Shown here piece after piece: positions 44,567-54,834 of a stretch of DNA of 64,000 nucleotides. The notes beneath the pieces are model-generated. The model saw only the letters and a program-made list of their open reading frames with translations, was not told where the DNA came from and did no database searches. The position numbers and the translations under genes are program-made. Origin of the DNA: Ampullaceana balthica (taxonomy: Eukaryota; Mollusca; Gastropoda; Lymnaeidae). The stretch's first letter is position 1. Each line of letters opens with the position of its first letter. Where the stretch lies: assembly GCA_944989445.1 (NCBI GenBank), contig CALYLW010000316.1:1206098-1270097 (forward strand). Direction: 5' to 3'.

Positions 44567-46555
44567 TCACAGAGTGTCTTTATTTATTGTCATTCTACTT
44601 AATATGTCTGCAAGCACATTGTCCTTTCCCTTCACAGGTTTAATGTCAAATTTGTAGTCGGCTAATAGCATAGCCCAACGATTCACTTTGGCGTTGCTGA
44701 TCTTCTTCTTGTTGAATGCCACAAGTGGTTTGTGGTCTGTTAGGAGAGTGAATGTTCTACCTAGAAGGTATTTTTGAAGTTTTTGTAGAGCCCACACTAT
44801 GGCTAGACATTCTCTCTCTATGGTGCTGTAGTTACACTCTGTTTTGGTCAAGTTTCTGCTAAGATACTGTATAGGATGTAGGATACCATCATGTTCTTGC
44901 ATGAGGCACGCTCCTAATGCAATGGACGACGCATCGGTAGAAACAATGAAAGGTTTGTCCCATTGAGGTGTAACTAAGATGGGTTTCTTCCTGAATGCCT
45001 CTTGAATGTTCTCTAATGCGTCGAGACAATCTCCTGGAAATTGAAATTTTCTAATATCTTTGGTTTTTGTAACTTGTGTTAGTGGATGAACTATTTCTGC
45101 ATAATTTGCAATAAAAGGTCTGTAAAAGTTACATAGTCCCAGCAGGGCTTGCACTTGTTTTTTAGATTTTGGGACAGACAGATTAAATATCTTGTTTTCA
45201 TTTTCTGCAGCGGGAGTGACTGCACCGCCTCCTATTCTGTATCCCAAAAAATCTATATACTTCTTTCCAATGTTGATCTTTTCTGGTGAGATTGTCACAT
45301 TATGTTTCTTGAGTCTATCCAGTACAGCTTCAAGTGTATGGATATGTGATTCCCAATCTTTAGTGTGGATGCATATATCGTCGACATAATGTACCACATT
45401 TGGAATTCCTTTTAGCATCACTTTCATAAATCTGCTAAAAGTGGCTGTACTGTTGACCAGTCCAAATGGCATTACTAACCATTCATACACCTCATCCATG
45501 GCTATGAATGCAGTGTATTTTATAGAATCAGGATCCATGTTAATCTGCCAAAAACCTCTGTTTAAGTCAAATGTTGTGAATATTCTGGAAGTACCAATTA
45601 TGTCTATAATGTCTCTTGGGTCTCCAATAGGTTCATGGTCCAATTTTGTAATATTATTCAACTGTCTGTAGTCACAGCACAGTCGAATCTTTCCATTCTT
45701 CTTTTTTACTATGACAGTTGGTGAGGTATAGTTAGCTTCAACTGCTTTTCTTATTTTGTTTTCTTTAAGTAGGTAGTCAATTTCTTGCCTTACTGTGTCT
45801 CTATGTGCCATTGGAATAGGGTATACTTTGGTCTTGAAGGGTTCATGTTCCAAAACTTGTATCTTGTGAGTCACAGTTTTTGTGTTGCCTGTTTCTTTTG
45901 TTATGACACCTTTGTATTTTTGAAAAATTTTGATCACTCTGTGTTTCATATTATCTGGTATGTCAGATGATATTTTCTCACTGTCAAGACTGTTCATTTT
46001 CATTGCATTGTCATTTTCATCATTTACCTTGATGATGACATTAACAGTTTGCTTTCCTTCTTTATTGTCATCATATGTTCTTAGTTTGTCAATATGTAAT
46101 TTTTTCACATGTCCTTTGATATTGACACTATATGTGACATCACTAAGTTTCTCTTCAATTTTGTATGGACCTTCCCATGTGATTTCATTCTTTGTGTTTG
46201 GTAAGCATACTAGGACTTGTTGTTCAGGCTCAAATGTTCTCAAATGTCTGTGTCTATTTTTGATTTCTCTATGTCTTGTACTTTGCTTGATTAGTCTTTG
46301 CTTTGCTGCTTCAATACTGTAAAGTATTTTATCTCTAGTGTCTGACATCAGCTGATATCTGTCCTGTATGGCATCTTGTTTACTTATAAGCCTTTCTTTG
46401 AAATTCTTTAAGGGACTTGTAGGATTTTGGCCAAACATTAACTCAAAAGGACTAAAGCCAGTGCTTTCATGTTTGCTGCTGTTGTATGCAAACAGTACTA
46501 AGGGTAAATATTCATGCCATCTGTCCTCATGGTCCACTGTCACCTTTAATAGCAT
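44567..46555 (-). pseudogene. Pol part 2: integrase C-terminus, reverse transcriptase, RNase H
   Basis: A 662-codon open frame. Residues 1-45 continue the integrase (FAYNSSKHESTGFSPFELMF). Residues 128-160 form a GPY/F-like module (EGPYKIEEKLSDVTYSV). RT spans about 240-440, with catalytic D330 in FTTFDLNRGFWQI and Y390-V-D-D393. RNase H follows with D541 (VSTDASS), E580/E582 (ERECLAIVWAL) and D607 (LTDHKPL), ending LADILSR. The frame is open and intact, but it is cut off from the upstream part by a frameshift near 46,555. Confidence 0.95.
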
Positions 46556-46959
46556 ATTCTTGATGGTCTTTCAATCACTCCATTTGACTGTGGATGGTAC
46601 ACTGTGCTGTGTACTTGTGTAATGTTTAACATTTTCATAATGGCTTGTGTCATCTGACCCTTGAATTGGCTGCCATTGTCCGACAGAAGTGTTTGAGGGA
46701 AACCATATCTGCTAAAAACATTGAGTAATGCGTTGCATATATTTTCTGCATCTATTCGCTTCAGTGGGATAGCTTCACCCCATCTGGTGGCTATGTCCAC
46801 TATGGTTAGAGCATACATATGTTTCTTCTTTGACATCTTTTTGAATGGTCCTATCAGGTCTATGGCAATTTTCTCAAATAAGAAGTTTGCCTTGTCAGAT
46901 GATTGTATGGGTGCTGTGTGCCTCCCATCTTTGGGATTATGTCGTAGACACATGTACAT
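46546..46959 (-). pseudogene. Pol part 1b: integrase catalytic core (DDE)
   Basis: A 137-codon frame carrying the retroviral-type integrase core: D in IAIDLIGPF, D in LLSDNGSQFKG, E in HPQSNGVIER. It begins by overlapping the first frame at the zinc finger and ends where a small deletion shifts into the 662-codon frame. Its position upstream of RT defines the Gmr1-like order. Confidence 0.93.
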
Positions 46960-49124
46960 GCCTTGATGTATTCTTTTATCTGCCTTGCCATTTTAGGCCA
47001 GTAAAAGTTTTCTGCTATTGTAGTAATTGTTTTCTTGGCGCCCATATGTCCACCTAAAGGACTGTCATGTGTCATTTTGATAATGGTTTCCTGTAACTTT
47101 TTGGGAAGAACCACTCTTTTGCACGTACCTTCCTGTGCAATGTTTATTAATATGCCTTTATCTAGCTTGTAATTTTTGTTGTGGCCTGTTTCATTGTCTT
47201 TGATAAGTTTCATTTTTATTTCCCTGATTGTGTTATCTTCTTCTTGTAGTTGTTTGAACTCTTGTTTGGACATCAGTTGGCTTCCTATTTCAAGTTTCTC
47301 ATCAACTTCAATGTCTGTGATCTCTTTTCTTTTTGTGGTGGCTCTTGTTTGTACAGTACCACATACTTGATGGTTGTTGTCATGCCAGGCCTTGTATACT
47401 TCATCAGTATTGTCCACCACACCTTCAATGTTCCCTATAATAAGATCACAAATGGCGTCTTGTAAGACTCTGGCTCTAACTTTACCATGAAACCAGGGTG
47501 AGTTGATGGTGAAAATTGCAGTTGGACACTCTCTCTTTGTGCCATCAGCCATTATCAGTGTGTCTTTTTTCCCATCATACTCTTCTTCTTTCACCATCTT
47601 ATCACGGACTACAATTGTTGTGCATCCAGTGTCACGAAGACACATACACTTTCGATCATTGATGTACACTGGGTAACATTTCAGTGTGCCATGATCCTTG
47701 ATAGTGGCCACAGTACTACTAGATTGTGATTCTTCTTGTTTCATTTTTCCTTTATTATCTCCCTCTTGGTAGTCATTCCTTCTCCAGGGCTGATCATGAT
47801 TTCTGTATCTGGAGTCATGATTGTATCTGCCTCTCCATGATCTTCTACATTTGCTTTCAAAATGACCTTGTCTTGACCTTTCTTCTGTTTTCTTTCTTAT
47901 AGGGCTGCCATTAGGTGACACCCTATTTGGTTGTCCTTTATTGTGGTAACACTGCTTTGCCATATGTCCTGGCTTGTTACAGTACCAACAAATAGTTTGT
48001 CTGTTGCCTTGGTTTGGCAGACTCTGGTTTCTCATACCTTGCCTTTTTTCTTGACTTTTAATTTGTATTGCTGCAAATATGTCTTGTCTCTTATCCATTT
48101 CCACATTCGGATGAGAGTCTTTGAATGTTCGTAATGCATTTGTTAGCTCTGCTTGAGTACGAACTTTCTTGTCAGTCAAATATGTGAATAGGGTTGGTGT
48201 TGCATTTTCTAAAAACTTGTCAATTAACACCATGTCTATTATGGCCTTTGGATTGCTCGTATCTATTGCTGTCAGTTCCAGCCATTTTGTTAGTTTGACT
48301 TGTGCTTCATGTACTATGATCTGTGGATCTTTGTCCATCTTGATTCTCATTTCATGAAATTCTCTTCTATAATCATTTTCTGACTTTCCAAAATGACATA
48401 GAAGTGCCTTTTTGACATTCTTATATATGCTTTTGTCTTCTTTGGCTATACTGTTATAAGCTTCAAATGCTTCTCCAGTTAATTGAGTCATCAGTTGTGC
48501 TGGCCAATCTTCTTCATTATAGCCTTTCATAGCCATTATGGATTCGAAATAATCCAGATAAACATCCATTTTTTCTTTTTGGCTATCATATTTTCTTACT
48601 TTAATAGTATCCCTTGGTGCTGACCTTCTATTTGTTTCATCACCAGGATTGTGGCCACTACTGTCTCGCTCCCTTTGTAATTTTAACTTATCGACTGCAA
48701 GTTGTTCAATTTCTCTTTTTACTATGAGTCTTTGCATCTCTTTTTCTTCAGCAATTCTTGCTTTTTCTTCAGCAATTCTTGCTTTTTCTTCAGCTTCTCT
48801 TTGATTTTCTTTTTCTTCAGCTTTTCTTCGCTGTTCTTTTTCTTCAGCTATTCTTGCTTTTTCTTCTTCTTCAGCTTTTCTTCGCTGTTCTTTTTCTTCA
48901 GCTATTCTTGCTTTTTCTTCAGCTTCTCTTTGATTTTCTTTTTCTTCAGCTTTTCTTCGCTGTTCTTTTTCTTCAGCTATTCTTGCTTTTTCTTCAGTTT
49001 CTCTTACTTTTTCTTCAATGAAATCTCTCATTTCTTTTCCTTTTAGTCCGATCTCTTTAGCTATGGCAGTGAATTCCTTGTAGTGATCCATGTTTTGTTT
49101 GATTGAATAATATGAGTCTAGCAA
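46860..49124 (-). pseudogene. Gag plus protease plus integrase zinc finger
   Basis: A 754-codon open frame. Residues 30-155 are a long charged coiled coil built from repeats of RIAEEKEQRRKAEEK and ENQREAEEK. Residues 170-340 form an alpha-helical capsid-like domain (WPAQLMTQLTGEAFEAY, YRREFHEMR); the vertebrate SCAN domain is held to derive from Gmr1-like capsids. The CCHC knuckle CWYCNKPGHMAKQC is at 379-392. The protease has D498-T-G and LIIGNI (561-566). The integrase zinc finger starts with H686 and H693 and loses frame at C723. The start ATG at 49,124 is the first in frame. Confidence 0.93.
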
Positions 49125-49963
49125 TTCGGTAAGGAATGTATGTATATATATTGATAAAGTTATAAATCGTCCAAATGAAATATCTTGAATTCAAAAATGT
49201 TAAGTTCAAATAAGTGACACGTCTAAACCATAAAATCTAGTTATTGGCAAGATGAGACAACAAAAAGAATCCTCACACGGGATCTTTAGTATACTTTATA
49301 TATACGCTCCCTCAGATTGACAAAATATATTAAATGGTCCGATCGTTTTGAATAAAAGTCACTTGGTTAAAATTTCAATTTTCGAGTAGTTTTTAAACAA
49401 TTTAGTTCACTCCATTAATCCACAATTGCGATAATCAAACTCTTCACACAATGAATGGATAAAAATTCCGTTTCTTTATTTATAATTCACACCAACACAT
49501 TGAATAGTCCATGGTCCATAGCTTCTCGGTTCGATGTTATGTTTACTATTACTAATATTTCCTGGAATCAACTAGCATTAAGCCTGTTGACGTCACGACC
49601 TATATATGTTCACCGTGTGTCACCATTCAGTAAGCCTACACGACCCAGATTCCAGTACTGTGTAGTATGCTTGTACTGTCGTCGAATGTGACGTAGAACC
49701 AACTAGTCTGATCCAGTTTTATACACTGCGGATATCTGCCGTTTATGCCGCCATTTTGAAATCTTCTTGTATTTTCATTGAACTACAAAAGTTTATTCAC
49801 AGCTTCTTACGAACTTGAATATTCAAAAATACTATAGCTGGTATTATTTCTTATTTTAAAGAATACTTTCCTTTTTTGGAAATATCCAATACTTATTTCC
49901 ACGAAACCTCTTTCTCGAAATATCTTGTACAGTGTTCACATGGAACTTTTACTTCGACACCAA
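49125..49963 (-). other. 5' leader of the LTR element
   Basis: Non-coding leader between the 5' LTR and gag. Next to the LTR it reads (minus) tTGGTGTCGAAGTAAAAGT at 49,963-49,945; TGG directly inside the LTR is the usual start of a tRNA primer-binding site. I do not assign the tRNA. Confidence 0.7.
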
Positions 49964-50271
49964 TGTAACGATATAACTTTATATTTCTCTTTTATGTAGG
50001 CGTTCTCACAATAATTAATCTTGTGCACAATAATTCACTGAAGAATTCGTTTATCCAAAACAACTTTAATATACATATATATTGTACACATAAGAATCAT
50101 TTGAGGTAATATAACGTGGAAATCTTGAATCATTCATCACAGAACCTTCCTCGACGGAAGTCTACACACAACTGTTCGCCCAACACTTTCAACCAATAGA
50201 AATGCTCCTTTTTTCCGCGTCTCTTGTACACGTGACCTTACGTCACAAAATTATGTTAATCAGATGTGACA
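49964..50271 (-). repeat. 5' LTR of the Gmr1-like element
   Basis: 308 bp; carries the promoter for minus-strand transcription. Followed at 50,272-50,276 by caggt, the second copy of the target duplication. Confidence 0.95.
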
Positions 50272-50401
50272 CAGGTGAGAGAGTATTGGTACATGGGTTG
50301 GCTAGGTCTGCGATGGAGAAGAACAAGATGGTGCTGTGGATGGCGATGGGTTTGTAACCCATACGAGCCGTGTCAATCTTCTCTGTTACCTCAGCAATAA
50401 C
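50272..50401 (-). pseudogene. DNAH7-like: DNAH7-like exon, 5' half, before the LTR element insertion
   Basis: Acceptor GGCTTCAG, then VIAEVTEKIDTARMGYKPIA, IHSTILFFSIADLAN and, in a shifted frame, MYQYSLT up to the LTR. The usual residues between ADLAN and MYQYSL are partly missing, a non-triplet deletion independent of the LTR insertion. Confidence 0.93.
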
Positions 50402-50559
50402 CTGAAGCCATCATTTGACCCACATTTAAAAGTTCTGAAAAACTGGTTTACTTAGCAGTAGCAGAGATCAGTTAAAACCATTTATTTAAAATTTATTGTC
50501 GAATTTATTTCTCTCTGATAATTTGTTTTTTTAAATAGCTACCTTAGAGTTTAAGCTCA

Positions 50560-50800
50560 TTTTACTCATGTCATTTTACTCATGTCATGTCATTTTACTC
50601 GTGTCATTTTTTTTACTCATGTCATTTTACTCGTGTCATTTTACTCGTGTCATTTTACTCATGTCATGTCATTTTACTCGTGTCATTTACTCATGTCATT
50701 TTATTTTACTTGTGTCATTTTACTAGTGTCATTTTACTCATGTCATGTCATTTTACTCGTGTCATTTTACACATGTCATTTTACTCATGTCATTTTTTTA
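50560..50800. repeat. Tandem array, 16-bp unit
   Basis: About 14 degenerate units of tcattttactcatg/tcattttactcgtg. It lies in the intron next to the dynein exon at 50,841. Confidence 0.88.
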
Positions 50801-50840
50801 AGTCGGAAAGGAAGTGATGCAAATATTTATTTTAACAAAC

Positions 50841-50960
50841 CTGTTTTTCTGAGATTTCATAGAAGAGAGGATAACTTTGATGGCTGTTTCATCTTCTAGA
50901 ATATTTCCTTCTGATGAGGAGAGTACCTCTAAAATCTTGTCTTCTATTTCTTTTAGTTGC
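50841..50960 (-). pseudogene. DNAH7-like: DNAH7-like exon with small deletion
   Basis: Acceptor TTTGTCAG, donor GTTTGT. QLKEIEDKILEVLSSSEGNI, LEDETAIKVI, then, shifted, YEISEKQ-like codons at the end. Several residues between the two parts are missing. Confidence 0.9.
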
Positions 50961-51282
50961 CTGACAAACAGAGTTTTGATGGGTCATTACTGATATGATT
51001 ACAATGTAAAACTGCTTTTTAAAATAATATAATAGTGTCCTTCGATATGAATTTTTACAATTACACATTTTATAATTTTTCAATAAAAATCTATTTGTAT
51101 AAAACCACAATATTAATTTAGGAAAATATTTTCTTATTCTAAGTTCCATTTTATAAGCTAAAGATAACCGGCATATATTATGATATTACTGAAATACTGA
51201 GTTTAGTTAATGAACTATTTGTTTAACTCATGAGAAAAATAAATCCATGATACCACTATAGCAGAAAAAAAACATGTTTTAC

Positions 51283-51528
51283 TTCTTGTTGGTTGCACTC
51301 TGTAGGATCAGCTGATTCTTCTCCTCTTCCAGCTCTGGTCGTTCCTTGGCAACAACAATGTCAGCAGCTGATTCTTCTCCTCTTCCAGCTCTGGCTGTTC
51401 CTTGGCAACAACAATGTCAGCAGCTGATTCTTCTCCTCTTCCAGCTCTGGCTGTTCCTTGGCAACAACAATGTCGAGCAGCTGATCCTCTAAGCCCTTTG
51501 GAGTGATCATAAAGTTCAGCAAGGTCAC
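51283..51528 (-). pseudogene. DNAH7-like: DNAH7-like exon with internal 56-bp triplication
   Basis: Acceptor CCTTATCTAG, donor GTAAAA. It starts VTLLNFMITPKGLEDQLLD, IVVAKEQPELEEEKNQL, and ends QLILQSATNKK. The segment coding for DIVVAKEQPELEEEKNQL is present three times in tandem. Two extra 56-bp units add 112 nt, which shifts the frame. Confidence 0.92.
51309..51476. repeat. 56-bp coding-sequence triplication
   Basis: Three units of cagctgattcttctcctctt, ccagctctggctgttccttg, gcaacaacaatgtcag inside the dynein exon. Copies differ at one spot (tcgttcc/ctgttcc). Confidence 0.95.
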
Positions 51529-51578
51529 CTAGATAAGGGAGTCACCTAGATAAGGGAGTCACCTAGATAAGGGAGTCA
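51524..51578. repeat. 17-bp array iterating a dynein splice acceptor
   Basis: Three units of gtcacctagataaggga. On minus each reads tcccttatctag followed by gtgac: intron end, AG, and the first exon bases of the exon at 51,283-51,528. Confidence 0.9.
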
Positions 51579-51840
51579 CACATTGTTCAGGTCAGATTAG
51601 TTTGGTAAGTAAAAGGTGAATAGCCAGTAGAAGAGTTGGTCATTAACAGATGTATGAAAGAATAGCCAGGACAAGAGTTGAACAGATAATGTGGTGGTGA
51701 CTTGTTCTGAATAAATCTATTTTCATCAAACTGGAAATTTTACATGATCACTTTGTCATACTGTTATTTCTAAGTTTATTGAATGGACAATACATACATA
51801 TGTTGACCAAATTTGTTTATTATTATAATTAAGATTATTA

Positions 51841-52227
51841 TCCTATATAATAAAAGGCTATGTTCCTTGCAGTCATCGATAGCGATTGGTCCCTCAAGCA
51901 CATGTGACTCCTACAGCCAATCATATTGAACACGTTTAAGTGGACGTTCAAAACGAGTTATTTTTGGTGGGTTATTTCTTCCAAGACTTTATTTTGAGTT
52001 ATGCATGTTAGGATTTATAGTCAAAAGCTCTGTTTTTACGAGTTATTTATTTTAACTATAATGAGTAGTATTTTTGACGTGATGCCGGTCAAGACGACTG
52101 TTGGGGGGGGGGAGTTACAACATGCCACCAAAGGGTGGCGGAACGTCCTTGGAAGGGCTTTGTTGCTCGTATTGTCCTTGGAAGGGCTTTGTTGCTCGTA
52201 TTGTCCTTGGAAGGGCTTTGTTGCTCG
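51841..52227 (+). mobile_element. Non-autonomous Helitron (family A), copy 2, with repeated 3' end
   Basis: Starts TCCTATATAATAAAAGGC after an A and ends gggctttgttgCTCG followed by T. Shares the internal blocks of copy 1 (tcgatagcgattggtccc, atttatagtcaaaagctctg, gtatttttgacgtgatgcc). The last 29 bp (ccttggaagggctttgttgc plus tcgtattgt) occur three times in tandem. Confidence 0.65.
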
Positions 52228-52349
52228 TATTCAATAATGTCACATCTTGAAAGAGACATGAGGAGCTTGAAATGTCAGCTTATGATTAAACAAATGCACA
52301 CACCTCCCAAAATTTTGAGTTACATGAACATCGGCATAGACCCAATACC

Positions 52350-52860
52350 TCCAGTCTCAGGTAGGTAAATTTATATGAAGATTTGAACAGACCCAATATC
52401 TACCTTGACAGCAGTCTTAGGAAGGTCAATTTATATGAACATTTGAACAGTCCCAATATGTACCTTGACAGCAGTCTCATGTAGTCAAGTTATATGAACA
52501 TTTGAACAATCCCAGCAGTCATTACCTTGACAGCAGTCTCATGTAGTCAAGTTATATGAACATTTGAATAGTCCAAGCAGTATTTACCTTAACAGCAGTC
52601 TTTACCTTGACAGCAGTCTCAGGTAGGTCAAGTTATATGAACATTTGAATGAACAGACCCAGCAGTATTTACCTTGACAGCAGTCTCATGTAGTCAAGTT
52701 ATATGAAAATTTGAACAGACCCAGCAGTATTTACCTTGACGGGCAGTCTAAGGTAAGTAAAGTTATATGAACATTTGAACAGACCCAGCAGTATTTACCT
52801 TGACGGCAGTTTCAGGTAGGTCAAGTTATATGAACATTTGAACAGACCCAGAAGTATTTA
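52350..52860. repeat. 63-bp array iterating a dynein splice donor, about 8 copies
   Basis: Units of ccttgacagcagtctcaggt, aggtcaagttatatgaacat, ttgaacagacccagcagtat, tta, with shortened forms. On minus each contains cctgagactgctgtcaag then gtaaatac: the last codons (PETVVK) and donor of the exon at 52,862-53,053. Confidence 0.92.
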
Positions 52861-52861
52861 C

Positions 52862-53053
52862 CTTGACAACAGTCTCAGGTAGGTAGTGTGGATTCCTGAG
52901 TTTGGTTGTGATGTAGAACTTGAAATCACTGGAGTACTCGATGGTGGAGTCTCCCAGCTTGATACACAAACTTCCACCTTGTTTGAATGTCTGCTTGAGC
53001 AGGAGTGATTCCAAAATGGGGTCAAGCTTTTCACCAATATTTTCCAGCAAAAC
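52862..53053 (-). CDS. DNAH7-like: DNAH7-like exon, AAA5, intact
   Basis: Acceptor CTGTTAG, donor GTAAAT; 192 nt, 64 codons, phase 0 at both ends. [79 protein letters not shown] is a dynein AAA5 signature. Confidence 0.95.
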
Positions 53054-53525
53054 CTAACAGAAGAGAAAGAAAAAACATGGAATATGGAAGTCAAAATGAG
53101 TATAAGGTATATTCGAATAACAAGCTCCTTTAAATCATGAATTGAGCTAAATGATTCAGACCAAATATACGTTTTTACAAAATAATCTTAAAAATATGTC
53201 TTTCTTCTAGTTGGAAAAAAATTAATTGAAGTGACCCACCCCCACTTTTGACATCAAATTATGTTTGTAAAAATGTTTGACACTTTGAAGACCAAAAAAA
53301 AACACTCCTCAATAACAATATGATGAAGTGCAAGTTTAGTTAAGATCAGATAAAGTGCAAAATTTGGTTAAGATATGATGATGATTAACTAAACATAAGT
53401 TCACTGGACAGTTAGTCCCAAGAGTTTTTAACATTAAAAAATACTCAAAAAACCAACCAATGGTTTTGACCAAATACCTACAATATAATAAAGTAAACAT
53501 AAGGATTTACAAACACATGACTTAC

Positions 53526-53607
53526 TGGTGTACCAAACTGAATGCAGTTCTCTAATGTCCTGACAAAGTCTGGGTCACTGAGTTTGATGACATGAAGGTT
53601 ATTGCCG
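53526..53607 (-). pseudogene. DNAH7-like: DNAH7-like exon, AAA5, 5' end damaged
   Basis: NNLHVIKLSDPDFVRTLENC, IQFGTP before the donor GTAAGT. Upstream, the expected Trp-Pro-rich segment of this family is absent and no acceptor AG is in range; stops follow in frame. It joins the next exon's VLLENIGE. Confidence 0.9.
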
Positions 53608-53649
53608 GGGAAAGGAATTTGTTATTTTTAGGATCCAATCGGACATAGG

Positions 53650-54830
53650 ATTAATTTGTTATGTTTAAGTAACTTCAGATTAAAATACAAACGCAGTAAT
53701 GTTTTCTATGTCAGGCCCTTGAGAAATCCTAAAAATATGAAAGAAATGTAAAAGCTTCGATACAATATAAAATTAATCTTTTGAAACTATTTGTCTCTGG
53801 ATTATCTCCCCTCATTCTCATGGAACTATCTCTAAACATTGATCATTTTGTTTTCATTAGAAAATATTAATTTGAGTTATGGAATGAAACACCAATGCAA
53901 ACATTTACATTCAATACAGACTTTTATTTAAATTGTTATATATAAATGTGATTTTGATGCGTTGAGATTAAAATTGTAAAATAAAAAACTCAACAAGTCT
54001 TCTCAAAATACTCATTTAAAGTACTACAAAATGAAAATTATAATCCAAAATGTAACAAGAATGTTTTGTTGTAAAGTATATTGTAATATAAATCACAAAA
54101 AATATGTTTGGGTGCTGATTATAATTATGTAAATAGCCAATTCATTCATTAAGAGCACAACCTTGCAAATAATAGCTTAGTAGACAAAATGCAATCAAAT
54201 TTATTGATTTCCAATAACAAGCTCCAAATTTGACACTATTTATAGAAACAAATCTGAAATTTCTAAAATAAGTTTCAGTGCCAAGATGGCGCAATGCTCA
54301 TTCAGAATTTATATTATTTAAAGCAGGAAAAGTGTTATCAAAACACTTTAGTTGGTGGGTGGAAGCTATTTTTCATCAGCAAATGAATTATCAATATTAT
54401 TGTCACATTCACCCTCATAATAATTACGAAATCTAATACTAATAAATAACTATCTAAGTTTTTGACAAAAACAATTTTCCTTTTGTTCAAGTGTAAAATC
54501 TGCTACGTTTATATTTTATCAATCAATAGATGGGCCAGGGAAAGATTTCATGTTGATTTCAACAAAAATAAAATAGAAAATCAAATTAAACCCCAATTCA
54601 CTTTAAAAACATGTGGAAACAATGAAAATCTGGGTGTTTAACGAAGGGAAATCTTTGTACTATTGATAAAAGTAACTGAAATACAATAACTAAAAAATGT
54701 AAGTTAATACAGTATTTTTATACATGTAAGAAGATTATGGATGGAGATTTTATATTATTTATGTTTGTGTTTATCAGGATTATAAAAAAAAATTATACAA
54801 AATATCTGTATAACAAACTGAGACTTGAAA
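53650..54830. other. Intronic DNA, nothing recognised
   Basis: AT-rich. The dynein segment expected between the exons at 56.3 and 53.6 kb (RRWPLMIDPQ-type) is not found here. Confidence 0.5.
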
Positions 54831-54834
54831 TGTA

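Larger units (their letters stand above)
43751..50271 (-). mobile_element. Gmr1-like Ty3/gypsy LTR retrotransposon, 6.5 kb, near complete
   Basis: Two LTRs of 309 and 308 bp (TG...CA ends), a 5-bp target duplication (caggt), a primer-binding site, a polypurine tract and gag-pol on minus. The domain order is gag, protease, integrase, reverse transcriptase, RNase H. This is the Ty1/copia order, but the reverse transcriptase is Ty3/gypsy type (RGFWQI, YVDD, LADILSR), as in Gmr1-like elements. The LTRs differ by three substitutions and one indel, so insertion was recent. Two frameshifts (in the integrase zinc finger and after the DDE core) make this copy non-autonomous. It sits inside a dynein coding exon. 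Confidence 0.95.

Noticed and set aside
46546..46960. Programmed frameshift in the LTR element
   Set aside because: The shifts fall within the integrase zinc finger and just after the DDE core, not at a gag-pol border. They look like disabling mutations.
45192..49046. Plus-strand open frames opposite the retrotransposon
   Set aside because: Shadows of the gag-pol frames; the phenylalanine-rich ones mirror the Glu/Lys coiled coil.
43751..50271. Ty1/copia assignment from the integrase-first order
   Set aside because: RT and RNase H motifs (RGFWQI, YVDD, LTDHKPL, LADILSR) are Ty3/gypsy type; Gmr1-like is the better fit.
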